Part shown: one piece after another, positions 1 through 8,489 of the stretch
Layout of the letters: every line of letters begins with the position of its first letter
Position numbering within the stretch: position 1 is the stretch's first letter
From: CAXXIC01 sp964534355
GTDB taxonomy: Bacteria > Bacteroidota > Bacteroidia > Bacteroidales > UBA7332
Assembly (NCBI GenBank): GCA_964534355.1
Contig: CAZHNZ010000009.1
Span: 1 to 50,991 of the forward strand
Length of the DNA: 50,991 bases
Reading direction: 5' to 3'
The notes under the pieces: model-generated
What the model was told of the DNA's origin: nothing
What the model saw: only the letters and a program-made list of their open reading frames with translations
Databases searched by the model: none
Made by a program: the position numbers and the translations under genes

Positions 1-1225
1 CGCTCACCGTCCAGAGCGAATCGGTGGTGCAGCCGGCATCGCTATTGTCTATGATGATTTGCGGATTTTTTGAATCGGGCAACAACGACAAGTCCACATT
101 CGAAATGGCTGGAATAACCAGCGTTGGCGAAGCGGGAGGCAATGCGGTAAATGCTTTGCGTTTGGTCACAATAGTGGGATCGGCGGCCTTCATGGCATCA
201 TTCAGTGCTTTGTATATCAATGGCTTGAGGTTGAAGAGCGTATCATACACCAGACAGCCGCAGTCGCTGCCCATCCACGAGTGTCCGTCATCGACACCCC
301 AGGTCACAAACGAGGTGAAGTTGGGGTATTTCAAACATTCTGTCATCAGCGATTTCCAGTTGTTGGGCAGGTTGGTGGTATTCATCATATCGAGTTCGGT
401 GATGGAAACGCGCATGCCCAGTTCACCCAGTTTTTTTACATTTCCAGCTATGGCTCCGGCGTTGATGTAGTTGCCGAAATGGCCCTGCAAGCCTACTCCG
501 TGAATGGGAATGCCCCGCGCCAGCAGTCGTTTCACCAGATTATACACCGTATCGCGTTTGGCATATTCGGAAGAAATGGCCCCTTCGGCACCATATTCGT
601 TGAAGTAGAGATAGGCATTGGGATCGGCCTGATGTGCCCATACAAAGGCCGAGTCGATGTAATCGTCGCCGATAATCTGTTGCCACGGACTCTCGCGCAA
701 TCCGTTGGGGTGGCCGTCGCCGGTGCTTACGCCTTCGTTCACCACATCCCACTCCGTAATGCGGCCTTTGTAGTGCCCCACTACAGTCATTATGTGTGTT
801 TTCATAATGGCGAGCAGTTCGGCACGCGTCCATTTGCTTGTGCCGTACCATTTGGCGGTCAGCCAGGTTGGATTTTGGCTGTAACTGTGCCAGATCAGAC
901 AGTGACCGCGCGTTGTTTTGCCATTGGCCAGGGCGTAATCAATCAGCGAGTCAGGATAAGCAAATCTGAAATCGCCCCTGTTTGGCTGTACATTCTTAAA
1001 TTTCAACTGATTATCGGGAAAGAACATGTTGTACTCCTTCACAATAGTCTCTTTCATTGGCGATTGTGGGTCGTTATATTGCAGTTTATAGACTGCGGTT
1101 CCGAAATTTATTCCGGCCGATGTGGCCGATTGACCCAGCGTCTGCGCCCGTAGCGGAAACGAAATCAGAGAGATAAATAACAGCCCGATACATGTGCTCC
1201 TGAGTAGTGTGTGTTTCATATTCAT
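1..1225 (-). CDS. GH10 endo-1,4-beta-xylanase-like, C-terminus cut by window edge
   Basis: Secreted glycoside hydrolase of family 10, which cleaves beta-1,4-xylan or related chains by a retaining mechanism. Translating the minus strand from 1225 gives a signal peptide ending near LRAQ (about residue 26), then the GH10 core: RGHCLIWHS, EWDVVNEG with the acid/base Glu near residue 161, and VSITELDM with the nucleophile Glu near residue 277. After the catalytic domain comes a linker and the stretch IIIDNSDAGCTTDSLWTVS, which resembles the start of a golvesin/xanthan-lyase C-terminal-like beta domain; it runs off the left edge, so the gene is partial. ATG at 1225 and 1219 are both possible. It lies 52 bases downstream of the GH30 gene on the same strand and is probably co-transcribed with it. 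Family call is firm; substrate is inferred. Confidence 0.9.
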   Translation of the reverse strand, partial: MNMKHTLLRSTCIGLLFISLISFPLRAQTLGQSATSAGINFGTAVYKLQYNDPQSPMKETIVKEYNMFFPDNQLKFKNVQPNRGDFRFAYPDSLIDYALANGKTTRGHCLIWHSYSQNPTWLTAKWYGTSKWTRAELLAIMKTHIMTVVGHYKGRITEWDVVNEGVSTGDGHPNGLRESPWQQIIGDDYIDSAFVWAHQADPNAYLYFNEYGAEGAISSEYAKRDTVYNLVKRLLARGIPIHGVGLQGHFGNYINAGAIAGNVKKLGELGMRVSITELDMMNTTNLPNNWKSLMTECLKYPNFTSFVTWGVDDGHSWMGSDCGCLVYDTLFNLKPLIYKALNDAMKAADPTIVTKRKAFTALPPASPTLVIPAISNVDLSLLPDSKNPQIIIDNSDAGCTTDSLWTVS

Positions 1226-1277
1226 AGTATATATTGTTGTAAAAACCTTATTTCCCTACCGACAACCTTTGTCGAAA

Positions 1278-2843
1278 TTACAATTGATAAACCACAGTCG
1301 TAACCGACTTAGCCGGCAATTCAATCAATTTCCCCAAAGCCACATCGGTTTTCGATAAATTATGCTCTTTGTCCGTCAGATAACATTTCATGTCGCGCAC
1401 CCGCTTTTGGTAGCGGGGCGATAAGCCGACCTGCACAGAGGTCGGTTTCAGCGAATTATTGGTCAATACGGACACAATCTGCCGGCCATCGGGCGAGAGA
1501 AACGACACACACATCAGCCCGCTCAAATCGCCGGCAGGGGTAGTCTCTATCCGTTTGTAGCCGGGGCGCACGAAGCGGCTGTAATTGCCCAGCACCCACA
1601 GCGTTTTTACATCCGACACGGTGCCGCCGTTCGTAGCCGGCGCATAGTCACCACCGGTGGTATGCATGCGCAGCAGGTTGTAACGGTTTTTGAAGCCCCA
1701 CTGCTCGGCATCCATCGCCGTCCAGAAGCTCCACTCCGAAGCACCGCCAATCACCAGATCGGCATACATCACTTTGGCCATAAAGAGCGCGATGTCGGTG
1801 TACGTCGCCTTTCCGAAACTGTCGGGCATATCCTCCAGCGGCATTTTGCTCAGCAGGCTCCATTCGGTCTGATGCACTTTCAATCCATATTTATCGGCTT
1901 CTGCCTTTACCCGGCGGCGCACGTCGGTGAGGTAAGCGTTGCTCGAGTCGGTCCAGTAGCTGTGTCCGGCAATCAGCCTCGCCACCGTTTTCAGGTCGCC
2001 CACATAGTTGGCACTGCGGGTGTCAAACAGCTCATACATCATGTTAGATGCACGCTCTTTTGCCCGGTAGGTATCGCTCCAGTGGCCGGCTTCGGGAAGT
2101 ATAATCTTCGTATTTGATTTTTTGCGTTGCAATGCTTTGTCCAGCTCCACCGCCAGCTTTTTGATTTCGGCAGTCTGCCACGGCGAACCCTCCTGATAGG
2201 TCCCGTTCCAGGGCCATTGGGGCTCATTCACCGGCGAAATGTATTTAAAATCTATCCCTTTTTTCTGTTTGAAATAATCGAGAACCGTCACCATATAACC
2301 CGCAAAATCGTCATAACTATCCTCTCTCAGGTTCGCGTTTCCGTCTTTGGGGGCAAATCCTTTTCCGTTTCGGGTGTAGCACACGGGCGGACTGTTTGAG
2401 AAGGCCACAAACTGATGACAGCCGTACTTCCGCGCTTTATCCAGAAACCACTGCTGACCGGCCTGCTTGCTAAAATCGAACTCACCCCGCTCGTTCAGAA
2501 ACGACTCTGCCCGGCGGGTAATATCTTTTATTTTGCCCGAATCGCCCTGCTCAATTGTTCCTGCGCCCAGGTTAAATCGCCAGATGCTCAGTCCGATGCC
2601 CCGCGGCGAACCGCCCGCATCCATCTCTGTGCTGAACAGCAGCCGGGCCGCCTTCTCTTTTTCGGCTTCGGCCCAATATTTTCCCACATACTGCATCGTC
2701 CAGCAATCCGATGCCCCAAAACCGGCCATTGTCTGATACTGCTTTTCGGGCAAAATATCCACCCTCACCTGCGCCATTGTCCCAAAAGCAACGGCACACA
2801 TCAGCCCCGTCAAAATCCATCTCATGCGTAGTCGTATATTCAT
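1278..2843 (-). CDS. GH30 family glycoside hydrolase
   Basis: Secreted family 30 hydrolase (521 aa), a retaining (beta/alpha)8 enzyme with a C-terminal beta-sandwich; family members act on glucuronoxylan, beta-1,6-galactan or beta-glucosides. Seen: signal peptide to about residue 24 (ending TMAQ), the N-terminal MAGFGASDCW motif, the acid/base Glu in SPVNEPQWPW (near residue 205), and the nucleophile Glu in KVHQTEWSLL (near residue 326). The frame opens at a TTG at 2873, but that codon overlaps a TAnnTTTG promoter box at 2871-2878, so ATG 2843 at the head of the signal peptide is chosen. The neighbouring GH10 gene suggests a xylan-type substrate, whereas the lyases upstream suggest a uronic-acid polymer; specificity stays open. 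Confidence 0.88.
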   Translation of the reverse strand: MNIRLRMRWILTGLMCAVAFGTMAQVRVDILPEKQYQTMAGFGASDCWTMQYVGKYWAEAEKEKAARLLFSTEMDAGGSPRGIGLSIWRFNLGAGTIEQGDSGKIKDITRRAESFLNERGEFDFSKQAGQQWFLDKARKYGCHQFVAFSNSPPVCYTRNGKGFAPKDGNANLREDSYDDFAGYMVTVLDYFKQKKGIDFKYISPVNEPQWPWNGTYQEGSPWQTAEIKKLAVELDKALQRKKSNTKIILPEAGHWSDTYRAKERASNMMYELFDTRSANYVGDLKTVARLIAGHSYWTDSSNAYLTDVRRRVKAEADKYGLKVHQTEWSLLSKMPLEDMPDSFGKATYTDIALFMAKVMYADLVIGGASEWSFWTAMDAEQWGFKNRYNLLRMHTTGGDYAPATNGGTVSDVKTLWVLGNYSRFVRPGYKRIETTPAGDLSGLMCVSFLSPDGRQIVSVLTNNSLKPTSVQVGLSPRYQKRVRDMKCYLTDKEHNLSKTDVALGKLIELPAKSVTTVVYQL

Positions 2844-2870
2844 GTGTGTACAATATTTTGTATTACCACA

Positions 2871-2878
2871 CAAAGATA
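2871..2878 (-). promoter_or_regulatory. Bacteroidota -7 box upstream of the GH30 gene
   Basis: Reads TATCTTTG on the minus strand, an exact TAnnTTTG match 28 bases upstream of ATG 2843. No clean TTTG -33 element is seen at the usual spacing. It implies that GH30-GH10 have their own promoter apart from the lyase genes. Confidence 0.5.
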
Positions 2879-3010
2879 GGTCAATAGCTCACCCTTCGTT
2901 TCCTCAGTTGAAACATATGCTTTGTTAAATGTAACATCCGGATAGGCAAATACCCCCAAAACAACGCTTTACAAACTTTTTTGAACCCCGTTTCGATTTC
3001 AGAATAATAC

Positions 3011-4894
3011 TCAGAGCTTGCTCCCAAGTGGTCGGGCCTCTACGACCAGACGACTGACTCCCGCCGAAACCGGAAGAGCAACTTTCAGCACACTGACCCC
3101 TTTGTTATCCTTTTGTGGCGCCTTTTGCTCTGCCGACTCTACCACAAACCGGGCATTGGCAGGCGATATTATTTTCACCACTATCTCTTTTCCGTTTTGT
3201 GTCAAAATGGCGCTGTTGCCGTTTAGCCTGATGCCGGCTTTGGTAACTGCCTGCCACGATATTTGGCACGCATTTCGGGTCGAATAATCATCCTCTATGG
3301 TGAGCGCACCACTGCTTTTATCGAACAGAACTGTCCGGGTCATTTTGCTACAAAAAGCGGCATACGCCTCTGTCAAATCTACCGTTACGGCTGATTTCTG
3401 TTGGTTTATCTGCACATCGGTAAACTTCGAATGGGCATATATATCCTGATTTTGGGCATTGATAACCGGCACATTGTGACTCAACGAACTCATCCGATAG
3501 AACTTCCACCGGCCACCATTCATGTCAAAAAAATCGGGCAACAGATAGTCGTCGCTTCCCAGGTCGTAAAACCAGTTCTCGCCCCGGGTATAATATTCGA
3601 ACGCACCTAAATCGAGATGCCCGTGATTAACCTGATTATATCCCGCTTTGATTTGCACAAACGAGGCATCACGGCTTGTCCAGTTGGTGCGCATAGTGGC
3701 CACCTCTACCGGCCCTCTGAAATAGCGGTCGGTCGGTATCACTACCAATGTGGCGTTGCTTCGGGGTTGGTAGAAAAGAACATCGTATGCCTGAGCCATT
3801 CGTTTGCTTTTCGCCAGCATAGTATGCTCCATATTGGCCAGATTGGGGTCGTTGTATTGCCCCGACAGCCACAACATCAATCCGTTGGGTTTGTTTTCGG
3901 CATCCGGATAACAGTCGGCATAGCTCGTGAGCTTTCCGTTGGGCATGGTCACATACCGGTTGTAGTAGAATGTTTGGTCAAAACCCTCAAACTTCGAAAG
4001 CCCGAAATCGGTTCCCAATCCTCTCTGCATCGCTTCGAGTGCCAGTATGGTATAATTTGTGGCAAAACCCCAATACCCCGGCCCTTCGGGAAATGCACCG
4101 TCCGGGGCATATTCATTCAGGGCAAGTGTCATAGACTTTACGGCCGCCGGCACCATGCAGCCTGCGTAATAATTGTTGTATTCGTCGCCGGCAATGGCCA
4201 GTGAGCCAACGGTCATACCGGCGTTGCACACCAAATTCCAGTTGTGCCGCACATAGCTAAACCAGCCAAAGGGCGCGCCGTTGTAGGCGGCTATTCCGGG
4301 ATTTAATCCGTTTTTGATAATGCCGTGGCACACTGTTTTCCGGGTCAGCTCATCCAGATAGTTGTAAAAAATATCGTACCCTACGCCGGCAGTCAGCGAG
4401 GCTTCGCTTGCCCCCAGAAAATGGAACCAATCCCATTCGGATCGGGTGCATAAATCGACCAGAAGCTTTTTGGCACTTTCGGCATAAACCACCTCTCCGG
4501 TCCAATGGTATGCAAAACCCAGGGTAAACATTCTGTCCAGAATTTCCCGGTCGTTTTTTACCGTGGTGGCTTTGGCCATTTTGTCGGCTTGTGCCACTAC
4601 CTGAGAGATGTATTTTTGCAACAGGGTATCTTTCTTTGCCAATGCTTTGAGCTGCGCCATACGATCCTGAGTCATAAACAGGCGCGGATGTCCGGCCTTC
4701 AAACGCGACAATACATCGGCTGTTGTAACATCGATAGCCGGCGTTTTTTTGTACGGATTTTCAGGCGTTTTCCACACATACAGCTTTTCGTATTTGGCCA
4801 GCCCGCTGCCGTTTTTGCTCTCAGTTTCTCGCCCTGACATTGCCACCGAACAGAATACCAGAAGAAGTGTCGGTAGTGTGATTTTTTTTCTCAT
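3011..4894 (-). CDS. heparinase II/III family protein (polysaccharide lyase)
   Basis: Exported 627-aa protein of the heparinase II/III superfamily, lyases that cut uronic-acid polymers (heparin/heparan, alginate and others) by beta-elimination. The N-terminal half is an alpha/alpha-toroid, including HPRLFMTQDRMAQL and a VRHNWNLVCN segment. The C-terminal beta-sandwich carries the signature NHGHLDLGAFEYY near residue 423, where family catalytic/metal-binding His lie, followed by WFYDLGSDDY. The upstream TTG at 4927 would add a non-signal extension; ATG 4894 begins a lysine-rich signal peptide (MRKKITLPTLLL). It lies 55 bases after the PL8 gene with no promoter box seen between them, so the two lyases are probably one transcript. 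Fold assignment is good; substrate unknown. Confidence 0.82.
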   Translation of the reverse strand: MRKKITLPTLLLVFCSVAMSGRETESKNGSGLAKYEKLYVWKTPENPYKKTPAIDVTTADVLSRLKAGHPRLFMTQDRMAQLKALAKKDTLLQKYISQVVAQADKMAKATTVKNDREILDRMFTLGFAYHWTGEVVYAESAKKLLVDLCTRSEWDWFHFLGASEASLTAGVGYDIFYNYLDELTRKTVCHGIIKNGLNPGIAAYNGAPFGWFSYVRHNWNLVCNAGMTVGSLAIAGDEYNNYYAGCMVPAAVKSMTLALNEYAPDGAFPEGPGYWGFATNYTILALEAMQRGLGTDFGLSKFEGFDQTFYYNRYVTMPNGKLTSYADCYPDAENKPNGLMLWLSGQYNDPNLANMEHTMLAKSKRMAQAYDVLFYQPRSNATLVVIPTDRYFRGPVEVATMRTNWTSRDASFVQIKAGYNQVNHGHLDLGAFEYYTRGENWFYDLGSDDYLLPDFFDMNGGRWKFYRMSSLSHNVPVINAQNQDIYAHSKFTDVQINQQKSAVTVDLTEAYAAFCSKMTRTVLFDKSSGALTIEDDYSTRNACQISWQAVTKAGIRLNGNSAILTQNGKEIVVKIISPANARFVVESAEQKAPQKDNKGVSVLKVALPVSAGVSRLVVEARPLGSKL

Positions 4895-4949
4895 ATCCTG
4901 TGAGTTGTATATTGGGAATAAGATCAAAGTTTCGAGAATGTCTGTAAAT

Positions 4950-7900
4950 TTATTCCTTGATTATTTTGCGAATTTCAGCCCCGTTTTTATCCTGTATCCG
5001 AAGGAAATAGATGCCCTTTGCCAACGACCGCACAGGAATGACGTAATTGTCGCCGGTCATCTCAGCGCTCATCAACTGTGCACCATGCACATCCAACAGG
5101 CTAATCTGCCTTGTGCTTCCGCTTTGCACCGAGCTGATTGTCAGATAGTCGGTTGCCGGATTGGGGAAAACTGTCACCTTGTTGGCTTCTGTTTGAGAAA
5201 TCGCGGTGGCATTCAGATTGCGCAGTTTGATTTTAAAGGTAGCCCCCGCTTTGCAAACCTGATTGATGGTTACCGTGCCCGTTTGCTTGGTGAAAAGCAG
5301 GGTCGGGTTGCCCTGTACCAAATCAAAATTGCCCCGCAATATCAGTTTCAGTGCAACAGAAGTAGAGACCATATCCGGATCAGAGAGTGACAGATCGACT
5401 GTTCCGTCGCTGTTCTCTTTTATTATTCCTACAAACGGGCGGGTTGCAGAGGCAATCATTCCGGTCGGGAAAGTGACATTAGTCGCCAAAACGGCATACG
5501 CAGTTGTTTTCAGTTGACTGTGATACACAATGTGTGCACTGTTATCCTGCCGAACAATCTGTATTGGCGAATTGTCACCGGCCAACAGTGCTGTTTTTGC
5601 CGCATCGCCATCGAGCACGGTGATGTAGCGGTATCCTTTATTCACCGGTGCTTTGCCGTGATTGATGTAGGCCACATCGAAATTGGCTGAAGGGACTACC
5701 GAGCCGTTCTCCGATTTAAATGTTTGGGTTTGACGACGAATTTCTAACGATCCACCCCCATACGGATAGACGATGTAGGTATTCCCCCAACTGTTTTTAA
5801 GCACAGTATTGGCAGTGCCTGTTAATGGGGTTGAGCCTGATGCCGGCCAGCTTGCTCCATTTATTTGAGGCACTGAACTGCCCTGTTTTAACTGAAACAA
5901 GGTGGTTTCGGTATCGTATAATGCGTCGGTATTATTGATGTTGGTACCCAAACTCACGATAGTATTGGCAAAAATAAAATTTGATTTGTAGGCTCTGAAC
6001 GATTTGTCGTTAGCATTGTCGTGCAATCGGTTGGCGAACATGCTCACGCTGTCATTGAGGACAGTTCCTCCCAAAAAATAATCATCCGACTTGTTGCGTT
6101 CTTTATCGCCACGCGCTGCATTAAAACTAAGCGAGTCCGCCGGCATCTTTTTTGCCGTAGCTCCGGGAAAGCGACACCAATCCCAGCTAGTTCCACTGTA
6201 ACTGTTTAGTTTTCGGCTCTCGTTCCAAATTTGAATATGGTCGTTACTCAAATACCGGCCATAATAATTATTACCTTTAAAAGCCTCGTAATCTACCACG
6301 AAATTGCTAAATCCTTTGATAGCCACCAACCAGCCTTTGTAGCGCGACAACAGCATGCCGGTATAGGGCAGAAAGACGCTTGCCTGTGGTTCTGCGGCTG
6401 TTGGGATGGGCGATTCGGCTACCTGCATTATATTTTCCAGGGCTCCAATAGAGCCGGTGTGGGTAATTCGGGTAGAAAAGCCACTTACAAAGTTTGAAAT
6501 AATGGCCGAATGGTTGAGCGGACACATCCGTTTTGCCATGGCTGTCATTTCGGTATCTTCCGGCTTTGCCAATGCCATAAATGCATAAGCTGCCACCATA
6601 TTACTCATGCCATTGCCGGGGAAACGGCCACAGGTAGAAATTGGGTAACTTAAATCGCTCGAATGCAAATTCCAGTTCGACAACGACAATTTCAGGTTGT
6701 TGTAGGTTTGATCGGACAAAGCAAAGGGTGTTCCACTAAAAAGATAGTAATACAATGCACCCTGATACAATCCCTGCGTGCCGTACTCCGAATTATACGT
6801 AAATCCGTGGTGAAACACACTTCCATCCTGTTTTATCATATCGCCGTTGCCGTCGGTCAGTGCGAGCGCATTATCCATATATTTTTTAAATGCTTTCACA
6901 GCCTGCAACTGCTTGGCAGGGTCGTTTTCCATTAACACATAAGCCAGCATTCCAACAGTTGAAGCCCGAATAGCATCAGCGCTTGCGCCTAAAGTCAGGT
7001 CTGTGCGAAACATTTGACCGCAAGGTGTCATCCAGTAAAGCATTTTCAGTAGTTCCTGATACCTGTCGTTACCGCGTTCAGCCAATATTTCTTTTCGCAA
7101 CAAAAACAGTGAATGCCAATGACCTTCACTAAAAAGCGTTGACAAAGACATATCTCCCATGGAACTTCCGGCAGCCCATCCCTGATCTTCTAAATAATCA
7201 AACACATCGAATGCCTGTTGTTTACTTGTGGCGTTTCCATTCATTCTGTAATCTAACGCTAAACCCATAGCAATATTCGTCTGAATATCTTGAAAAATGG
7301 GCGTATAAGTAAGGGTAAACAAGCCTGTACCGATCACCGTTCCGTTGGGCTGACGTACCATGTTGTATTTTGAAACAAGTGACTTACTACTTGTTATATA
7401 GCTCTTTGCAGCATTCATTTTCTGTATCATCTGTGCATTTTGCGCATATTTCCCGCTCCCCATCAAAAATGCTTCCCAACGTTTGGCGATTAAATCAATG
7501 GCGGCTTGTTCGGCAGCAGTGGGCACAACTGTGGTGGCAGGACGGGGGTAGTTATAATCACTTATTTTAGAAGGTCTTGAACTACGCACTCCGGTCATAC
7601 ATAAATCATTTTCATTTGAATAAGCAATTGCACTTGAAAAATAGACACAATCAATAAACAACGAGCCGGTATTGGTCGCTGAAGTCGATTTCATTTCTAC
7701 CATATCGGGTTGAGTAGTTCCACTCATTCCGCCATCTTCTTTAAAGCGATACCAGAAAGACCGCCAGCCCTTGAAGTTGATATTGTAGGTAAACGATTTC
7801 AACAGCACCCCGTTTTTATACATATTGAATTTGATGGGTGTGGTCGATGGGGTTTCGTTGTAAATCCAATAGCACATGCCGGGCGCAGTAGCTATGCCCA

Positions 7901-8114
7901 CGGGGTTGGTAACCCGAAGCGATGATCCTGCCACCCAGTTCCACTTCAACGATTTGGTCAAATGTTTGTAGTGCAAAACGGATTGTTCAATCGACCCTCC
8001 CTGATAAGCCGTCCATTCCGGTGGCATGGTCTCGAAGGTGTATGGGCTGCCCTCTTGTGACAAAACAATAAAAGGACAAACAAAAGCGAACAGTAGCAGT
8101 AATCGTGTTTTCAT
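4950..8114 (-). CDS. PL8 polysaccharide lyase, chondroitin ABC lyase-like, with T9SS signal
   Basis: Large secreted lyase (1054 aa; chondroitinase ABC is about 1000 aa). Order seen: signal peptide (residues 1-19, ending VLSQ); an N-terminal jelly-roll domain of the lyase_N type (SLKWNW, CYWIYNE, GWRSFWYR); the alpha-toroid catalytic domain with EGHWHSLFLL, DGSVFHHGF (catalytic His near 434), SEYG (Tyr near 443) and CGRFPGNG (Arg near 494); the PL8 central beta domain with WDWCRFPGAT; and a C-terminal T9SS type A sorting domain starting VFPNPATDYL. Family members cleave chondroitin, hyaluronan or xanthan by beta-elimination. The T9SS tail implies secretion or anchoring at the cell surface. It is divergent from the HTCS gene, the likely regulator. 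Exact polysaccharide not determined. Confidence 0.85.
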   Translation of the reverse strand: MKTRLLLLFAFVCPFIVLSQEGSPYTFETMPPEWTAYQGGSIEQSVLHYKHLTKSLKWNWVAGSSLRVTNPVGIATAPGMCYWIYNETPSTTPIKFNMYKNGVLLKSFTYNINFKGWRSFWYRFKEDGGMSGTTQPDMVEMKSTSATNTGSLFIDCVYFSSAIAYSNENDLCMTGVRSSRPSKISDYNYPRPATTVVPTAAEQAAIDLIAKRWEAFLMGSGKYAQNAQMIQKMNAAKSYITSSKSLVSKYNMVRQPNGTVIGTGLFTLTYTPIFQDIQTNIAMGLALDYRMNGNATSKQQAFDVFDYLEDQGWAAGSSMGDMSLSTLFSEGHWHSLFLLRKEILAERGNDRYQELLKMLYWMTPCGQMFRTDLTLGASADAIRASTVGMLAYVLMENDPAKQLQAVKAFKKYMDNALALTDGNGDMIKQDGSVFHHGFTYNSEYGTQGLYQGALYYYLFSGTPFALSDQTYNNLKLSLSNWNLHSSDLSYPISTCGRFPGNGMSNMVAAYAFMALAKPEDTEMTAMAKRMCPLNHSAIISNFVSGFSTRITHTGSIGALENIMQVAESPIPTAAEPQASVFLPYTGMLLSRYKGWLVAIKGFSNFVVDYEAFKGNNYYGRYLSNDHIQIWNESRKLNSYSGTSWDWCRFPGATAKKMPADSLSFNAARGDKERNKSDDYFLGGTVLNDSVSMFANRLHDNANDKSFRAYKSNFIFANTIVSLGTNINNTDALYDTETTLFQLKQGSSVPQINGASWPASGSTPLTGTANTVLKNSWGNTYIVYPYGGGSLEIRRQTQTFKSENGSVVPSANFDVAYINHGKAPVNKGYRYITVLDGDAAKTALLAGDNSPIQIVRQDNSAHIVYHSQLKTTAYAVLATNVTFPTGMIASATRPFVGIIKENSDGTVDLSLSDPDMVSTSVALKLILRGNFDLVQGNPTLLFTKQTGTVTINQVCKAGATFKIKLRNLNATAISQTEANKVTVFPNPATDYLTISSVQSGSTRQISLLDVHGAQLMSAEMTGDNYVIPVRSLAKGIYFLRIQDKNGAEIRKIIKE

Positions 8115-8169
8115 AATTCTAATTTGATTTCGTATTAAAAGGCGTTGATTTTCATGGCGATATTATCCA

Positions 8170-8177
8170 CAAAGATA
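8170..8177 (-). promoter_or_regulatory. -7 box for the PL8 gene
   Basis: TATCTTTG on the minus strand, 55 bases before ATG 8114; exact TAnnTTTG match. The -33 element is not clear, which would fit an activator-dependent promoter. Confidence 0.45.
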
Positions 8178-8433
8178 ACCCATTGCCCATAAAACGAGGT
8201 TTGGCTTTCGGGCAAATAAGAGGCCTTAAACGTATGGATACGAATAAGACATACGAAATGTACAAATCAGACAGATACAATGCGATTATATGCTGTTTTT
8301 TTGCATACAAACATACCGTACCGGCCATCATCGACCGGCTATTTTCGGGGAAATGGTCTGTTTTCGATAGTGTTGGGTTTTATTTAAATGCTTTTTTATT
8401 TCGGCAGGTTGGTGATTTGCGTACTTAATATAC

Positions 8434-8441
8434 TATTTTTG
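8434..8441 (+). promoter_or_regulatory. -7 box for the HTCS gene
   Basis: TATTTTTG, 48 bases before ATG 8490; matches TAnnTTTG. A TTTG at 8416-8419 is too close (14-base spacer) to be a normal -33 element. Confidence 0.4.
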
Positions 8442-8489
8442 CATATGTGTTGGTCTGCCTCTCTTTTGACTTAATATGGAATACTTTTT

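Larger units (their letters stand above)
8115..8489. promoter_or_regulatory. divergent intergenic control region between PL8 and HTCS genes
   Basis: This 375-base gap holds no credible gene. It carries a TAnnTTTG box on each strand: TATCTTTG on the minus strand at 8170-8177, serving the PL8 gene, and TATTTTTG on the plus strand at 8434-8441, serving the HTCS gene. The stretch between is the natural place for the HTCS DNA-binding site. I did not find a convincing direct-repeat operator by eye. Confidence 0.5.

Noticed and set aside
281..1153. 290-codon plus-strand open frame
   Set aside because: It is antisense to the GH10 gene, whose motifs and catalytic residues are clear; the plus-strand product has no recognisable domain or signal.
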